DNA of 64,000 bases, taken from contig NZ_VOHA01000007.1 of the NCBI RefSeq assembly GCF_007859315.1, forward strand, positions 62,001 to 126,000, read 5' to 3'. The notes below the pieces were generated by a model. That model did no database searches. It was not told the DNA's origin and saw only the letters and a list, made by a program, of their open reading frames with translations. Positions 62,162 through 64,000 of the stretch are shown in pieces. The first letter of the stretch is position 1, and each line of letters starts with the position of its first letter. The position numbers were made by a program, and so were the translations under genes. Source of the stretch: Reyranella sp. CPCC 100927 (lineage in GTDB: Bacteria; Pseudomonadota; Alphaproteobacteria; Reyranellales; Reyranellaceae).

Positions 62162-62923
62162 ATGCTTCGATGTTTCTTCCTCGGCCTGGTGACGGCCATC
62201 CACCTGGGGCTGTCGGCGGCTGGTGCCCGGGCCGGTGACGGGGCTGCCCTGAACGTGCTGGGCTTCTCCGACGATGGCCGTTATTTCGCGTTTGAACAGT
62301 ACGGCACACAGGATGGTTCGGCGTTTCCGTTCGCCGAGATCGCCCTTGTCGACACGCAAGCGGCGACCAGCCACGACCGGCCTTTCATGGTCATTCGCGA
62401 GGTGATCCAGAGCGAGAATGCCGGGCAGGAAACCGTCCGCGCCAACGTCCTTGCGCGGGCGCGACCCCATCTCGCCGCCATGAAGATCCAGCGGCAGGGC
62501 ATGGTCGTCGCCATCGACCCCGTGGCGCGTCCGTTCGAGGCGCTGCTGCCGATGGATGTGCCTGTCGTACGCCGGCTGGAGGCCAGCGAGCTGCGGCTGT
62601 CAGATCCCACGCGCGGCGGTGCCCTGGTGCTAGGCCTCAAGCAATGGAAGATGTCCAGCCCGCACTGCTCAACCGTGGCGCCCGGGGAGACCTGGGCCTT
62701 TGCGGTCACGGTGTCGAAGGACGGCTCGCCGGCCCGGGACATTCATGTCGACGCCGAACTACCCGATGCGCGGCGCTGTCCGCATACCTACGGCCTGGTC
62801 GGGGCATACATGCAGGCTCGCAAAAGTGGCGGCGCCGTGATCGCCGTGGTCGTCAGCTACTACCCGGTTGGATTCGAGGGGCTCGATCGCCGCTTTCTGG
62901 TCGTCACCGCCGATCTCAAGTGA
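62162..62923 (+). CDS. DUF2259 family secreted protein
   Basis: 253-residue secreted protein with a signal peptide (AGARAG). The mature start LNVLGFSDDGRYFAFEQYGTQDGSAFPFAEI is the conserved part of DUF2259. Function is unknown. It is separated from the exporter gene by a palindrome and is convergent with the next minus-strand gene. Confidence 0.75.
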   Translation: MLRCFFLGLVTAIHLGLSAAGARAGDGAALNVLGFSDDGRYFAFEQYGTQDGSAFPFAEIALVDTQAATSHDRPFMVIREVIQSENAGQETVRANVLARARPHLAAMKIQRQGMVVAIDPVARPFEALLPMDVPVVRRLEASELRLSDPTRGGALVLGLKQWKMSSPHCSTVAPGETWAFAVTVSKDGSPARDIHVDAELPDARRCPHTYGLVGAYMQARKSGGAVIAVVVSYYPVGFEGLDRRFLVVTADLK

Positions 62924-62933
62924 CCTAGGAGCG

Positions 62934-62948
62934 CGGACCGCTGGTCCG
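62934..62948. terminator. small hairpin between convergent genes
   Basis: CGGACC and GGTCCG flank a 3-base loop in the 32-base gap between the DUF2259 gene and the Tat-like secreted protein gene. Confidence 0.35.
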
Positions 62949-62955
62949 TCCGTGT

Positions 62956-63453
62956 TCAGACTTTCCGAGGGCGGAGATCGGTGCCGACCGTCACGTCCAG
63001 CTCGAACTTCACTTCATACGGCTTGCCTTCGAACATTGAGACGGTGCCATTCGTCTTGAACCGTCCCTCGACGCGGTTGCCGGCGAGCTTCACGTCGGAC
63101 CCTTTGACGGGGCCGATGGCCGTTATGGGGCTCTGCGGAAAGCTGGGGTGGATGAGCTGGGCTTCGAAGAGCTCGCCACCGGGGCTGTGGAGCGAGATCG
63201 TTACCGCGCTGCCGAGTTCGCCGAACTCCGCGTCCGACCGGGGATTTTTCGAGGCTGCCTGGTCCTTCTCGGAAAGAACGATCACGACGGCATCCTTGCC
63301 CGACTGACCGTCGCGCTTGTAGGCGCCGGCAAAGCGCAACTTGGCTTCCTTGCCGTTGCCGACGAAACGGCCGGTGACGGTATCGGCAGCGAACACCGCA
63401 CCAGGCACCAGCGGGATGAACGCACTGCCCGCCATGAAAAATCGCCGATTCAT
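62956..63453 (-). CDS. secreted protein with Tat-like signal, unknown family
   Basis: 165-residue protein. The N-terminus NRRFFMAGSAFIPLVPGAVFAAD has twin arginines followed by Phe (RRFFMAG), which could be a Tat signal or simply a Sec signal. The mature part is beta-rich, without a motif I recognise. The start at 63453 is supported by GGGGGGA upstream. It is convergent with the DUF2259 gene and lies just downstream of the PhoD-like gene on the same strand. Confidence 0.55.
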   Translation of the reverse strand: MNRRFFMAGSAFIPLVPGAVFAADTVTGRFVGNGKEAKLRFAGAYKRDGQSGKDAVVIVLSEKDQAASKNPRSDAEFGELGSAVTISLHSPGGELFEAQLIHPSFPQSPITAIGPVKGSDVKLAGNRVEGRFKTNGTVSMFEGKPYEVKFELDVTVGTDLRPRKV

Positions 63454-63548
63454 ATAATCCCCCCATTGTCCATTGGGGTCGATCATACCAGCCCAGGGCA
63501 CCGTTATCTGACCAGCCGGGGATCCGCGCCGCCGTTACCTGATGGAGG

Positions 63549-64000
63549 TCATGCTGGTTTGAGGCCGTCCAGGTGCACCTCGGCCCGGCGCACGGCTTGG
63601 CCCGCTTCGTCGCGGATGGCCAGGGCGACCTTGCCCTCCCACCAGTCGACGTCAATGGTGCCGAAATTGGGCGCGCCGTAGACGCCGCCCAGCCGGTTGG
63701 GGCCGGCTTCGCGCGGGTTGGGGAAGAACTTGTTCAGCCCGCTCGAGGTGGCCTCCAGCAGCGGATAGGGTGTCCCGTTGGTCTCGCGATAGAGCGCACC
63801 CAGATGCCGATCGCCCGAGATCAGCACCACGCCGTTGGCGCCGGTATCGCGGATGGTGTCGTAGAGCTTCTGCCGCTCGCGCGGGAAGTTGCCCCAGCGC
63901 TCCCAGCCGTGGCCGTCGGCCACCATCTGGATGCCGGAGCCGATGATCCGCAGATCCGCCGGCACGCGCAGCTGCTCGGCCAGCCACGCCCATTGCGCTT
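63549..64000 (-). CDS. PhoD-like alkaline phosphatase, C-terminal part (runs off the window)
   Basis: At least 149 residues of a PhoD-type metallophosphatase whose start lies beyond the window. GIQMVADGHGWERWGNFPRER and the metal-binding GVVLISGDRHLGALY are the typical C-terminal features, and SSGLNKFFPNPREAG follows. These enzymes release phosphate from phosphodiesters or monoesters in the periplasm; the cofactor is iron and calcium in characterised members. The C-terminus (HLDGLKPA) is complete. Confidence 0.88.
   Translation of the reverse strand, partial: AQWAWLAEQLRVPADLRIIGSGIQMVADGHGWERWGNFPRERQKLYDTIRDTGANGVVLISGDRHLGALYRETNGTPYPLLEATSSGLNKFFPNPREAGPNRLGGVYGAPNFGTIDVDWWEGKVALAIRDEAGQAVRRAEVHLDGLKPA

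Overview
The window is GC-rich, densely coded DNA. It looks like an ordinary chromosomal segment of a metabolically versatile alphaproteobacterium, possibly near Rhodospirillales or Reyranellales. That placement is inferred from the alphaproteobacterial look of the pyrophosphatase and topoisomerase IV subunit B, and from the abundance of TRAP, Bug/TctC, LIV and dipeptide-type uptake systems. No rRNA, tRNA, CRISPR array, complete insertion sequence or prophage was seen. Housekeeping genes (ppa, pyrD, parE) are scattered among catabolic and transport genes.

Layout. 1-4.3 kb: hypothetical gene, ppa, a uronate dehydrogenase, a PhyH-type dioxygenase and a FAD amine oxidase-like enzyme. 4.4-11.5 kb: a complete dipeptide/opine-type ABC operon with an embedded VOC gene and a trailing crotonase gene. 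It has a sigma-54-like promoter at its head and a strong terminator at its end. 11.6-15.0 kb: CmcJ/NvfI-like oxidoreductase, NtaA-type flavin monooxygenase and a quinone oxidoreductase. 15-23 kb: four LysR regulators interleaved with redox enzymes, a tautomerase and an isochorismatase-like hydrolase, several in divergent pairs with dyad operators. 23.7-28.4 kb: a complete LIV-type transporter operon (ATPases, binding protein, two permeases). 29-38.3 kb: class IV aminotransferase, HMG-CoA lyase, a DctPQM TRAP operon, an isocitrate lyase-superfamily enzyme, a histone H1-like lysine-rich protein, a methylcrotonyl-CoA carboxylase-type beta subunit and a GNAT protein. 38.3-48.7 kb: pyrD, two tandem secreted paralogues, a DUF6973-like protein, a PLP decarboxylase, parE, thioesterase, a DUF1007/NicO metal exporter pair, and a MarR regulator divergent from a flavin-binding-like gene. 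48.8-57 kb: amidase, a second TRAP operon, small monooxygenase, esterase-like hydrolase and D-aminoacylase-type amidohydrolase, nearly all on the minus strand. 57-64 kb: a ParDE-type toxin-antitoxin pair, tartrate dehydrogenase-like enzyme, a Bug/TctC binding protein, an ABC exporter, two small secreted proteins and the end of a PhoD-like phosphatase.

Working together, the genes suggest scavenging of peptides, branched-chain amino acids, organic acids, uronates and N-acylated or amidated compounds. Partial leucine-degradation functions are present (LIV transporter, HMG-CoA lyase, carboxylase beta subunit).

The most notable non-gene signal is a set of extragenic palindromes. One family has four copies, with 28-36 bp arms and a nested small hairpin in the three best copies. 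A second family has two copies, each exactly between the binding-protein and small-permease genes of the two TRAP operons. A copy of the first family occupies the equivalent position in the LIV operon. I did not find a convincing new defence or mobile system.
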